From: Parafilimonas sp.
GTDB taxonomy: Bacteria; Bacteroidota; Bacteroidia; Chitinophagales; Chitinophagaceae
DNA length: 11,367 bases
Assembly: GCA_025927795.1 (NCBI GenBank)
Contig: JAICKT010000120.1
Coordinates: 1-11,367, forward strand
Direction of reading: 5' to 3'
In this document: piece after piece, positions 1-7,923 of the stretch
Layout of the letters: every line of letters starts with the position of its first letter
Numbering within the stretch: the first letter of the stretch is position 1
Program-made: the position numbers and the translations under genes
The notes under the pieces: generated by a model
The model's database searches: none
What the model was told of the DNA's origin: nothing
What the model saw: only the letters and a program-made list of their open reading frames with translations

Positions 1-318
1 AAAGGGGAGAATTACAAACCTCTTGTTTCAGTAACTACGAGAAAAATTAAACTGGCAAATAATAACGTTGCTAAAAACACCCCTTCAGGGGATGGGGGCA
101 TTGAAATTATAGTTAGTGATAACGGCAACGGCATTCCTCAAAACATCGTTGATAAAATTTTTCAGCCATTCTTCACTACAAAACCAACTGGCGAAGGAAC
201 AGGATTAGGTTTGAGTTTAGCTTACGATATCATCACCAAAGAACATAACGGAACAATAAAAGTGAACTCAAAAGAAAACGAAGGCAGTCAGTTTATGATT
301 GAATTACTAATTACTTGA
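1..318 (+). CDS. Sensor histidine kinase, C-terminal ATPase part (5' truncated)
   Basis: This is the last 105 codons of a gene that begins before the window. It holds the end of a HATPase_c (GHKL) domain. The G1 box DNGNGIP is at visible residues 40-46, the F box IFQPFFTT at 53-60, and the G2 box GEGTGLGLSL at 64-73. After a final beta-hairpin the protein stops, so no receiver or output domain follows the ATPase core. The N box and the phospho-accepting His lie outside the window. The pattern FQPFFTTKPTG is typical of Bacteroidota sensor kinases that autophosphorylate a His and pass the phosphate to a response regulator. The hairpin before the G1 box is enlarged by a polar stretch (about residues 18-33, N/G/T/P-rich), which is slightly unusual. 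The gene converges on the minus-strand OB-fold gene 89 bp away. The input signal cannot be inferred. Confidence 0.93.
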   Translation, partial: KGENYKPLVSVTTRKIKLANNNVAKNTPSGDGGIEIIVSDNGNGIPQNIVDKIFQPFFTTKPTGEGTGLGLSLAYDIITKEHNGTIKVNSKENEGSQFMIELLIT

Positions 319-407
319 TCTGATAAATCATGATTCGAATGGATTCGGCTACAGCTTCCATTTATCATTTTATTCCCATGAAAGATGCGATGGATTAAAC
401 CTATATT

Positions 408-788
408 TTATTTACCTGCATGCGCTGCAACAATATCATAAATTTGATCAGGGCTATTGATAATTATTTGAGGTTTATTTTTATATAATTCTATCTTGCC
501 CGTTATCCATTCCTGCCTGCCTTCATAAAATGTTTCAGGTGCATTCTTAAATTGCTTTCTTACATCTCCAAAAATAACCAGCGTTAATTTTTCATGCGGA
601 TACTTCCCCCCAACATCTAAAAATGTAGGTGTACGCTCTACATTTTCCAAATATTTCCCGCTATATATCTTAGCCATTAGCTTTACTGAATCACCCACAT
701 GATTTTGTACATCATCTAATTTTATTTCTGTTTGTGCAAAAGAGGAAACTGATAAAAAGCAGAGGATTAAAATGATAATATTTTTCAT
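408..788 (-). CDS. Secreted OB-fold domain protein
   Basis: This 126-aa protein has a clear signal peptide: MKN followed by a hydrophobic stretch, with likely cleavage after SSFAQ near residue 19. The mature part of about 105 residues looks like a single OB-fold (tRNA_anti/BOF-like) beta-barrel. The tell-tale parts are HVGDSVKLMAKIYSGKY (30-46), LTLVIFGDVRKQF (68-80) and the closing strands ITGKIELYKNKPQIII (95-110), followed by SPDQI. Proteins of this shape occur across Bacteroidota and are usually annotated as OB-fold or putative nucleic-acid-binding proteins. The signal peptide points to the periplasm, so a DNA or RNA role is doubtful and ligand or protein binding is as likely. The start is supported by the signal peptide beginning exactly there. 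The gene is 122 bp downstream of the rhomboid gene on the same strand and has its own promoter candidate in that gap. The exact function is unknown. Confidence 0.85.
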   Translation of the reverse strand: MKNIIILILCFLSVSSFAQTEIKLDDVQNHVGDSVKLMAKIYSGKYLENVERTPTFLDVGGKYPHEKLTLVIFGDVRKQFKNAPETFYEGRQEWITGKIELYKNKPQIIINSPDQIYDIVAAHAGK

Positions 789-808
789 TACTGAAAGTTA
801 GGATTATG

Positions 809-839
809 CAAAGAAATTATTGAAGAGATTTTTTGCAAC
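809..839 (-). promoter_or_regulatory. Candidate Bacteroidota-type promoter of the OB-fold gene
   Basis: Read on the minus strand, GTTG (839-836) is followed after exactly 19 nt by TTTCTTTG (816-809). The Bacteroidota consensus is TTTG - about 19 nt - TAnnTTTG, so three of four and seven of eight defined positions fit; the A of TA is replaced by T. Transcription would start roughly 6-7 nt downstream, leaving a leader of about 15 nt before the start codon at 788. The sequence is AT-rich and a chance match is quite possible. Confidence 0.35.
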
Positions 840-910
840 GCATCGTCCTCTGCGAGGGATTTTGTAAAACTTTATGCAGTAAGCATAGGATTTTGTTTGC
901 GATTGTTTGA

Positions 911-2740
911 TTAGAATGATTGTTTATCTTCTCGCTTTAAAACTGTGGAAAGATAAAAGCCAATTAATAAGCCTGTAATTAATCCACCAATATGCGCAGC
1001 ATTATCTATAACGCTATTTGCAAAGCCCATAGCAAGATTATATCCTATAAAAATAAGTGTGCTTGTAAAAAATTCTTTACTTAGATCTTTAGATACAGAT
1101 TTTGTAAGCAACAATGCGAGAAAAATTCCATATAGCCCGAATATGGCTCCGGATGCGCCGACGCTTACTACATTGTCATGCAAATATATACTTGCAATAC
1201 TTGCTACAATTCCCGAAACAATATAACTGATAGCAAAAGTTTTTTTACCGATTATTGGTTCAAGAATTAATCCTATAAAAAATAAAGCAAACATGTTAGA
1301 AAACAAATGAATAAATCCTGCATGTACAAATATGTTTGATAAAAGTCTCCACAATTGATTATTTGTTGTATAAGAGGAATAGTTTGCGCCCCATTTTAAA
1401 AGGTCAATTGTATTAAAACTTAAAAAGCCTAAACCCGAAATCATCATCAATAAAAAAACAAAAATGTTTAAATCGATAATAATTGGCGTCACATAATAAT
1501 CCTGACGAGGAAGTAAAAATTTGAAATACTTTTCAATTGATAGAATTGAAGTTTTATTTTCTTCAGGATTATTTAATTGCTCTTTATTAATTTTTGGAAT
1601 TAGAATCATAATAAACCATACACTTAAGCCAATTGCAAAAGCTCCAAATATCCATAGAAACTCATAGCCGGTCCTTGAATTAAAACCTCCATATTTTGGC
1701 TCAAATATAATCGCCTGATTATTTTGCTCTATTAATGATGTTTTGGCTGCTGCCATTCTGAAGCTCTTACGGTCATCACTGTTTCCCATGCGATTAAAAT
1801 AAGTGAATGTTCCAAGACTTGAATTTTCAAATTGACTTTGCGTTTCGTTGTAAAATTCATGTTCAAGCTCTTTTTTTCTTTCATTGTTCAAGTAGTTACT
1901 TATTTCTTTGGAATATTTTATTCCTAACCAAGCGGCTGGAGTATCCGGTTTTATTTCCTCATCAATAATATTTTTTTCTTTTTTCAGTGTGATAAGTAAA
2001 ACTCCATTTCTTGCATCAGACCCGTAAAGTGCTTTTGCAGCATTGCCTTTCAATGCAGTTATATTTTGAACAGAATCAGGTGGAATATGAGAAAGCTGCT
2101 GCATGCTTATTTTTCTGCCATCTACAATTATAAGAGGTTTATTATTCGGTGTATTTATAGTTGAATTATCAGTATTAGTTGATGAATCATTATTTGCCAA
2201 AGAATCTATCCTGATTATCTCATTTCTATTTCTATCAGTTTTGTTATATATAGGGCAGCTTACATAGATATGTAGATTTAACTCAGAATTATATCTGCCG
2301 CTAACACTTGACGAATAATAAACGCCAACATTATTCTTATCTACATAAAAATTTTTTACAGTATAAAATTTAGTAGCGGCAAACTTTTTTATATCAGTAA
2401 TGTCATTTAGCTGAGTTAGCTTTCCCGACGCAGATTCAATATAATTCATGGCAACTATTGTGGGTGCTGCAATTGCCAAAGTGGCAATCATTATATAACC
2501 AAAATCCGGACTTCTGGAGCCGGTTCGTTTAAGTTGCAGCAGTTTTATCTTGGGTTTTAGCCATATGAATATTGGTATAAAAGGAAGAAAAAACGGCAAC
2601 CAGAAGTTTATTATATCCTCATCAGCATCGGCAACTTTAAACTTTATAAACAAAGTCCAACATGTAAAACAATAGATAATAATGAACCCTAGCGCTATGA
2701 TTAAGTAAGGCAGCAATAATGGTTTTAGTTTTTCCTTCAT
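911..2740 (-). CDS. Rhomboid intramembrane serine protease with periplasmic TonB-plug-like insert
   Basis: The C-terminal half (about 415-600) is a rhomboid domain. It has HLFSNM (His478 and Asn482, the HxxxN of the oxyanion side), GASGAIFG with nucleophile Ser530, and AHIGG with catalytic His583. It should cleave transmembrane helices of membrane proteins inside the inner membrane. The N-terminal part has hydrophobic segments at about 11-31, 45-61 and 81-100, then a soluble region 101-360, then a helix at about 361-382. Basic residues at 62-73 and 383-388 place the soluble region in the periplasm. Inside it, residues 202-254 (IIVDGRK, then PPDSVQNITALKG, then ALYGSDARNGVLLITLKK) match the plug signature of SusC-type TonB-dependent receptors. 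As I recall the family, relatives have the flanking N-terminal region (CPIY near 162-165, AWLGIKY at 270-276) without this insert. At 609 aa it is long for a rhomboid. It lies between the OB-fold and tricorn genes; substrate unknown. Confidence 0.9.
   Translation of the reverse strand: MKEKLKPLLLPYLIIALGFIIIYCFTCWTLFIKFKVADADEDIINFWLPFFLPFIPIFIWLKPKIKLLQLKRTGSRSPDFGYIMIATLAIAAPTIVAMNYIESASGKLTQLNDITDIKKFAATKFYTVKNFYVDKNNVGVYYSSSVSGRYNSELNLHIYVSCPIYNKTDRNRNEIIRIDSLANNDSSTNTDNSTINTPNNKPLIIVDGRKISMQQLSHIPPDSVQNITALKGNAAKALYGSDARNGVLLITLKKEKNIIDEEIKPDTPAAWLGIKYSKEISNYLNNERKKELEHEFYNETQSQFENSSLGTFTYFNRMGNSDDRKSFRMAAAKTSLIEQNNQAIIFEPKYGGFNSRTGYEFLWIFGAFAIGLSVWFIMILIPKINKEQLNNPEENKTSILSIEKYFKFLLPRQDYYVTPIIIDLNIFVFLLMMISGLGFLSFNTIDLLKWGANYSSYTTNNQLWRLLSNIFVHAGFIHLFSNMFALFFIGLILEPIIGKKTFAISYIVSGIVASIASIYLHDNVVSVGASGAIFGLYGIFLALLLTKSVSKDLSKEFFTSTLIFIGYNLAMGFANSVIDNAAHIGGLITGLLIGFYLSTVLKREDKQSF
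1979..2137 (-). other. TonB-receptor plug-like domain segment within the rhomboid gene
   Basis: Residues 202-254 of the rhomboid protein follow the order of the SusC/RagA plug signature. A strand with VDG (206-208) comes first, then a proline-containing turn with DSVQNI (222-227), then LKGNAAKALYG (230-240), SDARNGV (241-247) and a final LLITLKK strand. In SusC proteins the equivalent reads roughly VDG ... P.dI.si.vLk..aA..iYG..a.nGv..ItTk. The segment is preceded by an N/S/T-rich linker (about 181-200) and followed by an acidic linker (about 255-268), as expected for an inserted module. The assignment is by eye. Confidence 0.72.
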
Positions 2741-2798
2741 GCAGTTGTGAGGATTGAAATGTTTATTGGTTCATAAATCAATTAGCGATATTTCGGTC

Positions 2799-2828
2799 TT
2801 CTGTTGATATTATAAAATATCAACAGAA
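2799..2828. terminator. 13-bp perfect inverted repeat between tricorn and rhomboid genes
   Basis: TTCTGTTGATATT (2799-2811) and AATATCAACAGAA (2816-2828) are exact reverse complements separated by ATAA. The hairpin begins 40 bp after the tricorn stop codon and lies 58 bp before the rhomboid start. Position fits a terminator or an mRNA 3'-end stabiliser for the peptidase gene. No run of U follows the stem on the minus strand, so it is not a textbook intrinsic terminator. An operator for a dimeric regulator of the rhomboid gene is an alternative. The repeat is certain, the role is not. Confidence 0.5.
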
Positions 2829-2867
2829 AACAATGATAATAATTTTAAAGCTTCGATATTTCTTTCA

Positions 2868-5800
2868 CTACTTCTCATCATCATACTTAAACGATTTATC
2901 AGGATGCGGTGGTGCAGGTGGCACAACAACTGGATTCTCTTTAATTTGTTTTTTGAGATAATCAACAGCATATTCAAGCTGCGCATCTTTACCATTAAAT
3001 GTTTCGTATGGCAAATTATCAACAGTAATATCAGGCTCAACACCGCGACCTTCAATCAACCATTTTCCTTCAGGTCCATATACACCCATTTCTGCAGCAC
3101 TGGCAATACCATTATCCACTAAACGGTTATCTGCACTCAACCAAATTTCTCCACCCCATGTACGCATACCAATCACTTTTCCAAAACCTAATCTTCTAAA
3201 ACCTTCGGTGATTGCTTCGCCATCAGAAGAAGTTTCCTGGTCACACAAAATAACCATGTACCCGCGAAATGCATATTGCATATTCCACACAGGTCCGCCG
3301 CTTCTGCCTTGCCAATACATCCATGCACGACGCAATAATTTTTCAAGCACCCAGCTATCAATATTGCCACCAAAATTGTCCCTCACATCCAATATCAAAC
3401 CGCTGCGATTAAACACAGGATAAAATTGTTTTACAAAATCATCCATATCACTTCCTGTCATCGCTTTTAAATGCACATAACCAATATCGTTGTTACTCAT
3501 GCTGTCAACCTTTTCACGATTCACCAATTCCCATTCTTCATATCGCAACGTAAACGCATCTCTTGCCGAGCATGGTTTTACAACCTGCTCATAAGCTTTA
3601 TTTGTTTTATCGAGCAAACTTATTTTTATTGGCTGTTGCACTTTGTTTGCGAGCAACATGTCCATATCACTTTCATCTTTTACAGGCACATTATTTATTG
3701 AAGTGATTATGTCGCCTTCTTTAATTTGCAATTCAGGTTTATTTAATGGCGAAGAAAAATCAGGATAATCAGGATCGCTTTTATAAATATGTTCGATGCG
3801 CAAACCTTTTGTTGTTTTTGTAAAAGCTGCACCTAAAAATCCTGTTTGAATATTATCATCAGCCCTGCGTTGATCGCCACCAAAAACAAATGTGTGCAGT
3901 GCAGATAATTCGCCCACCATTTGAGCAAGCAGATCATCTAACTCATACCTGTCGGTTAATCTCGAAACCAATGGCTGATATTGATCATGCACAGCCTGCC
4001 AGTTTACTTTATGCAAATCACGATCATAAAAATAATCACGCATCATGCGCCATGCATCTTGAAACATTTCATTCCAGTCTTGCTGCGGGTCAACTACAAA
4101 ACTCCAGTTATCTAATTGCAGCTTGGTTTTATCTGCATCAATCTTTGCTCCATCCGCATCTGCAATTGCCATTGTTTTATTTTGAAAAAATATCAGCAAT
4201 TTTTTTCCGTTGGCTGAAGGTGTAAAATTCGTAACGCCAGATGCAACTAATGTTGGTTCGTACTTTTTGCTTTCTGCAATTTTTAAGGCATACAATTTTG
4301 CACCGCTTTCATCAGTTTGATCTGATGGCTGATCCATCCAATATAAATAACCATCCATTGCCGTTGCATTAACAACATTGCTGCTCTTCACCGGCACTTT
4401 GTATAACATGGATTTTATGTAAGACCAATCAAGATTTTTTGTTACAGGCTTCGCATTTTTTTCTTTTTGCTTTTTATTATCTGTTGTTGATTTATCGTTT
4501 ACTGAAGGATTAAATGTTGAATCGGTAAGCCATGAATCTGTTTGCAGAAAAGGAAACTTGGCTCCAGTATCCAAAGGCATTGCATAAATATTACGCACGT
4601 TTGTGTAATATGGTTCTGGCTGACGAGAACCCCATGGTGAACGCGTTTGAGATGCCAACTGTCTTTCAGAAACAAAGAACAACCAATTGCTATCGGCACT
4701 CCATGACGGATTATAACTATTCAATCGCTCTGTAGTTAGCGGCAACATTTTCATATCGTGTGTATCAACAACACATATTTGGGAATTAAGATTAGCAATG
4801 TTTTGTGTGAATGTGAGATAACGGCCATCAGGCGACCACACAATTTCATTCACTCCGCTGTATGCACTGTCATACTGAAATTTTACTGCACCCGTTGCAA
4901 CATCAGCAATACGCAATACATCATTTTTATCGTTATATGCAACATATTTTCCATCAGGAGAAACTTGAAAAAAGCTGATAATTGTTTTTGTGTTTTTAGT
5001 AATCTGTGTTGCGCTGTCGCTTCCATCTGCATTCATTTTCCAAATCTCATATTCACCGGATGCATCAGACAGAGCAGCGAGTGTTTTATCATTTATAAAA
5101 TGTACTTCTTTAAAACGCACACCGCTTTTGCGACTTACTTCCTGCCAGCGATCGCTTTTTGCAGGCGACACAAATATTCTTCCGCGGCTAACAATTGCGG
5201 CATAATTTCCATTGGGTGAAATATCTGCCTGCGATATTGTTTCAACAGGACTTTTTATCCATTTCGGTTTGCGCTGATCAAAATCTGAAACAAGATTGAT
5301 GTCTAATAATTTTTCCTGGTTTGCGACGATGTCATACATCCATATATCAGCACCTTTTTGATAAACAATTTTTGAACCATTAATAGATGGTGATTGAATA
5401 TCCCATCCTTTTGAAAATGTTTGCTGCTTCACATCTTTTCCATCTTTGTCCATGCTCCAGATGTTCATCGTGCCATCACGATCAGATAGAAAATAAATGC
5501 GATCATTATATAGCATCGGGTCTGTGCTTGTTCCATCAAAATCACTTGTAAGATTTGTTGCTTCATGAGAACCATCAAACTTCCAAACCTGTTCTATAAA
5601 ACCACCTTTATATCTTTTTGTTTTACTGCCCTGGTTTTGAAAGCGCGTAAAAAATAAAATATTGTTATCATCATAACAGCCATACGAAGCCTGCCATAAC
5701 GGAATTCTTTCTTTTGAAAGTGTTACGGGATCAAGCTTAACTATTTGTGCCGAAGGAATGGAACTATATTTTGTAGTGCGATACAAAATCTTTCCATCTT

Positions 5801-6149
5801 TTGTCCAGCTATATGCCTGCACTAAATTTCCGGAGTAATCATAAGTGATGCGTTTTGGAACACCGCCATTAATATTCATTATATATAATTCAGATGCACC
5901 TTCATACTGACCCGTAAAAGCAACCCATTTCCCATCCGGCGATATACATGGATTAATCTCCAAACCTTTATCTGTTGTTAAGCGCGCAGTAAAACCATTG
6001 CTCATATCATATTTCCACAAATCACCTTCTGCAGTAAAAATTATTATGTTACCATTAATGGCAGGTGTGCGATAATAACCTTTTTGCTGGCTGTAAACAG
6101 TGATAGAAAGAAGTAAAGCAATGAAGCATACAATTATTCTTGATTTCAT
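2868..6149 (-). CDS. Secreted tricorn-type S41 family peptidase
   Basis: The 1093-aa product starts with a signal peptide (MKSR, then a hydrophobic stretch, cleavage near residue 20). Residues about 25-300 and 300-545 hold repeated PD40/WD40-like blades such as ISPDGKWVAF (69-78), VSPDGKYVAY (396-405) and WSPDGRYLTF (438-447), giving two beta-propellers. A charged linker (about 549-572) leads to the tricorn C1 helical domain (about 688-755, DAWRMMRDYFYDRD), a PDZ domain (about 765-855) and the S41 core (about 885-1070). The core has LDVRDNFGGN (920-929), SSDGEAI with presumed nucleophile Ser975, and IEGRGVEPDI with Glu1033; His752 is the presumed catalytic His. Length and order match tricorn homologues, which cut peptides of mixed size; this one acts in the periplasm or outside. 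The residue before His752 is Leu rather than the Ser of Thermoplasma tricorn. The C-terminus is a Pro-rich then charged tail. Confidence 0.95.
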   Translation of the reverse strand: MKSRIIVCFIALLLSITVYSQQKGYYRTPAINGNIIIFTAEGDLWKYDMSNGFTARLTTDKGLEINPCISPDGKWVAFTGQYEGASELYIMNINGGVPKRITYDYSGNLVQAYSWTKDGKILYRTTKYSSIPSAQIVKLDPVTLSKERIPLWQASYGCYDDNNILFFTRFQNQGSKTKRYKGGFIEQVWKFDGSHEATNLTSDFDGTSTDPMLYNDRIYFLSDRDGTMNIWSMDKDGKDVKQQTFSKGWDIQSPSINGSKIVYQKGADIWMYDIVANQEKLLDINLVSDFDQRKPKWIKSPVETISQADISPNGNYAAIVSRGRIFVSPAKSDRWQEVSRKSGVRFKEVHFINDKTLAALSDASGEYEIWKMNADGSDSATQITKNTKTIISFFQVSPDGKYVAYNDKNDVLRIADVATGAVKFQYDSAYSGVNEIVWSPDGRYLTFTQNIANLNSQICVVDTHDMKMLPLTTERLNSYNPSWSADSNWLFFVSERQLASQTRSPWGSRQPEPYYTNVRNIYAMPLDTGAKFPFLQTDSWLTDSTFNPSVNDKSTTDNKKQKEKNAKPVTKNLDWSYIKSMLYKVPVKSSNVVNATAMDGYLYWMDQPSDQTDESGAKLYALKIAESKKYEPTLVASGVTNFTPSANGKKLLIFFQNKTMAIADADGAKIDADKTKLQLDNWSFVVDPQQDWNEMFQDAWRMMRDYFYDRDLHKVNWQAVHDQYQPLVSRLTDRYELDDLLAQMVGELSALHTFVFGGDQRRADDNIQTGFLGAAFTKTTKGLRIEHIYKSDPDYPDFSSPLNKPELQIKEGDIITSINNVPVKDESDMDMLLANKVQQPIKISLLDKTNKAYEQVVKPCSARDAFTLRYEEWELVNREKVDSMSNNDIGYVHLKAMTGSDMDDFVKQFYPVFNRSGLILDVRDNFGGNIDSWVLEKLLRRAWMYWQGRSGGPVWNMQYAFRGYMVILCDQETSSDGEAITEGFRRLGFGKVIGMRTWGGEIWLSADNRLVDNGIASAAEMGVYGPEGKWLIEGRGVEPDITVDNLPYETFNGKDAQLEYAVDYLKKQIKENPVVVPPAPPHPDKSFKYDDEK

Positions 6150-6414
6150 AAACAGTAATTGAGTTTTGAAAGTAGGAAATTATTGAATGATGTAAGAAAT
6201 TTATCGCTGGTCAGGATTACAAATTCCTATTGCCTCAGTTCGCAATCATTATATAGTGCGACGGTTTTGGAATAATGAGCAAATCATTTCTACTATTGTT
6301 ATATCAATTTTTTTTAAGGAAACATTTAAACGAAATATTTATAGCCTGATACATTATCCAATTCTTTTTTAATTTCAAAATTAGATTTTCATTATCTTGG
6401 ATTAAACTACGCTT
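6150..6414. other. Divergent intergenic region
   Basis: These 265 bp separate the divergent tricorn and DUF4231 genes and should hold both promoters. I found no ORF, RNA gene or strong inverted repeat. A TATCTTGG at 6393-6400 (+) resembles the Bacteroidota -7 box but has no matching -33 box at the right distance. Runs of T and A dominate the half nearest the DUF4231 gene. Confidence 0.5.
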
Positions 6415-6933
6415 ATGGATAGTGCAACTTTTGAAACTTATTTAAAAGAAAGGTATAATCCGCAAATGGATTATTATGAAAGTGCATCAAAAAAATTTCA
6501 AAAAAAGTATAAAATGTTTCAATGGATTTTAATTATACTTTCTGCGATAACGCCAGTTATTGCTGCGTTAAATGGTTTTAGTAATGATCCTAATAAAAAA
6601 TTAACTCAATTCTCAAGTTTATTTGTTGTAATAATATCCAGCATTGTGGCAATCTTAACTACCGGGTTAAAAACCTTTAACTATCAGGAATTATGGGTTA
6701 CTTACCGAACTACGCACGAAAAATTAAAGCCAGAGATTTACTATTATAATTTTAATGTTGGTGAATATGGAAAATCTGGAGTGGATAAAGAATCTTTATT
6801 TGTATCAAGAGTTGAATCATTACTCAGTGCTGAACATTCGGTATGGCCGCCCGCAAAAAAACTAAGCGATGCGGAAAACGAAAAAGAAAATAGTACGTCA
6901 AATAATGATAATGAATCAAAAAGCCCTTCCTGA
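6415..6933 (+). CDS. DUF4231 / SLATT-like two-TM membrane protein
   Basis: The 172-aa protein has a soluble N-terminal helix beginning YLKERYNPQMDYYES (9-23), a basic stretch KKFQKKYK (26-33), then two hydrophobic helices at about 35-54 and 66-85. These are joined by a short polar loop and followed by a conserved-looking helix with YQELWVTYRTTHEKLKPE (90-107). That pattern (R/K-rich stretch, two TMs, then E.W..YR...E.L..E) is the signature of DUF4231, which belongs with the SLATT superfamily. SLATT proteins are predicted membrane pore or effector components linked to nucleotide-signalling immune systems in bacteria. No cyclase, SLOG or nuclease gene is adjacent, so a defence role is only possible. 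The C-terminal 25 residues are a hydrophilic K/E/N/S tail of low complexity. The MBL-fold gene follows after 103 bp on the same strand. Confidence 0.82.
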   Translation: MDSATFETYLKERYNPQMDYYESASKKFQKKYKMFQWILIILSAITPVIAALNGFSNDPNKKLTQFSSLFVVIISSIVAILTTGLKTFNYQELWVTYRTTHEKLKPEIYYYNFNVGEYGKSGVDKESLFVSRVESLLSAEHSVWPPAKKLSDAENEKENSTSNNDNESKSPS

Positions 6934-7036
6934 ATTTAGTGCTTTGTTAAACAAAAGATTGCAAAACCGAAAAGCCTCTATTATGTTTTCTATTTGATTG
7001 TATATAATTTTTTGCACCTGTAGTAAAATATTAATA

Positions 7037-7861
7037 ATGAAAATTAAATTTTACGGAGTTCGTGGTTCGTTGCCGGTTTGCGGAAGGGAGTTTGAACGAT
7101 ATGGAGGCAACACAACGTGCATAAAAATATATCGGGAAAATGCACACAGAATAGCAATCGTTGATGCGGGAACAGGTATTCGTAATTTAGGTAAGGAAAT
7201 CATAAGCAGTGGCATTTTTCAAAGCATTATAAACATCCTTTTTTCTCATTTTCATTGGGATCATATTCAAGGTCTGCCTTTCTTCGCACCGGCTTACAAC
7301 AAAGATCAGCGCATTGGAATACTTGCCATGGGCAGAAAGGAAAAAGCTAATAACCTGAAAGAAATATTTTCAATGCAAATGCAAAAGGAATATTTTCCGA
7401 TTGGTCTTGAAACAATGGGAGCAAGTTTTGAATTTATTACCTACGGCAATAAGGAACAGCTTTATGGAGCTACCGTTATTGCAGCGCCTCAGCATCACTT
7501 GTATGAAGGCGGGTCTTATGGTTATCGCGTAGAGGATGATTCAGTAACGCTTGTAATATGTACTGATGTGGAGCACATTAATGGCATAGATTCCAATATT
7601 GTGAAACTTGCAAACGAAGCGGATTTGCTAATTCATGATGGACAATATACTGAAGACGAGTATAAAAAATTTAAAGGTTGGGGACACAGCTCATACCTGC
7701 ATGCAGTTGAAGTTGCAATGAAAGCTAACGTAAAGAAACTTATTATTACTCATCATGATCCTGACCACAATGATGACTTTCTTGACACAATGGAATATGA
7801 GTGCCAAAAACTTTTTCCGAATTCTGTATTTGCGAGAGAAGGAATGGAAGTAGCTGTTTGA
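7037..7861 (+). CDS. MBL-fold metallo-hydrolase, PhnP/cyclic phosphodiesterase-like
   Basis: The 274-aa protein is a metallo-beta-lactamase-fold hydrolase of the Lactamase_B_2 / COG1235 type. It opens with KFYGVRGSLPV (4-14) and RYGGNTTC (21-28), followed by VDAGTG (42-47). The metal site shows HFHWDH (His71, His73, Asp75, His76), His153/His154, Asp177 (CTDVEH), His217 (GWGHSS) and His239/His240 (ITHHDPDH), so both metal sites look complete. Relatives are phosphodiesterases acting on cyclic phosphates or nucleic-acid-like substrates; the substrate here cannot be read from sequence. It is cytoplasmic, with no signal peptide. I chose the ATG at 7037 because the family's N-terminal strand starts at once after it; an in-frame ATG at 6998 would add 13 residues unlike the family. 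It may be cotranscribed with the DUF4231 gene, and it converges on the GH97 gene 62 bp away. Confidence 0.92.
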   Translation: MKIKFYGVRGSLPVCGREFERYGGNTTCIKIYRENAHRIAIVDAGTGIRNLGKEIISSGIFQSIINILFSHFHWDHIQGLPFFAPAYNKDQRIGILAMGRKEKANNLKEIFSMQMQKEYFPIGLETMGASFEFITYGNKEQLYGATVIAAPQHHLYEGGSYGYRVEDDSVTLVICTDVEHINGIDSNIVKLANEADLLIHDGQYTEDEYKKFKGWGHSSYLHAVEVAMKANVKKLIITHHDPDHNDDFLDTMEYECQKLFPNSVFAREGMEVAV

Positions 7862-7923
7862 ACATTTTGTCAAATTAAACTGTTCATCAAAATTGTTTAT
7901 GCAACTTTGCAAATATGCTGATG

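Noticed and set aside
857..896. Direct repeat GGATTTTGT at 857-865 and 888-896
   Set aside because: A 9-bp AT-rich repeat within 40 bp can arise by chance, and it does not coincide with any clear promoter spacing.
3890..4225. 111-codon plus-strand ORF
   Set aside because: Antisense to the C1 domain of the tricorn peptidase; His- and Leu-rich shadow translation with no recognisable motif.
4758..5219. 153-codon plus-strand ORF rich in Cys, Ile and Asn
   Set aside because: It lies wholly antisense to the tricorn propeller region, whose frame is well supported by blade motifs; its composition is that of a shadow frame and it shows no domain.
6393..6400. TATCTTGG as -7 promoter box for the DUF4231 gene
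   Set aside because: One mismatch to TAnnTTTG, and the position 19 nt upstream reads TAAT instead of TTTG, so support is too thin.
6998..7036. Upstream in-frame ATG for the MBL-fold gene
   Set aside because: It would add 13 Cys/Ile-rich residues before the family-typical MKIKFYGVRG start; the ATG at 7037 fits the fold better.
7862..7923. Possible bidirectional terminator between the convergent MBL and GH97 genes
   Set aside because: Only a weak TGCAA/TTGCA stem with a 2-nt loop is visible; no stable hairpin with a T-run on either strand.
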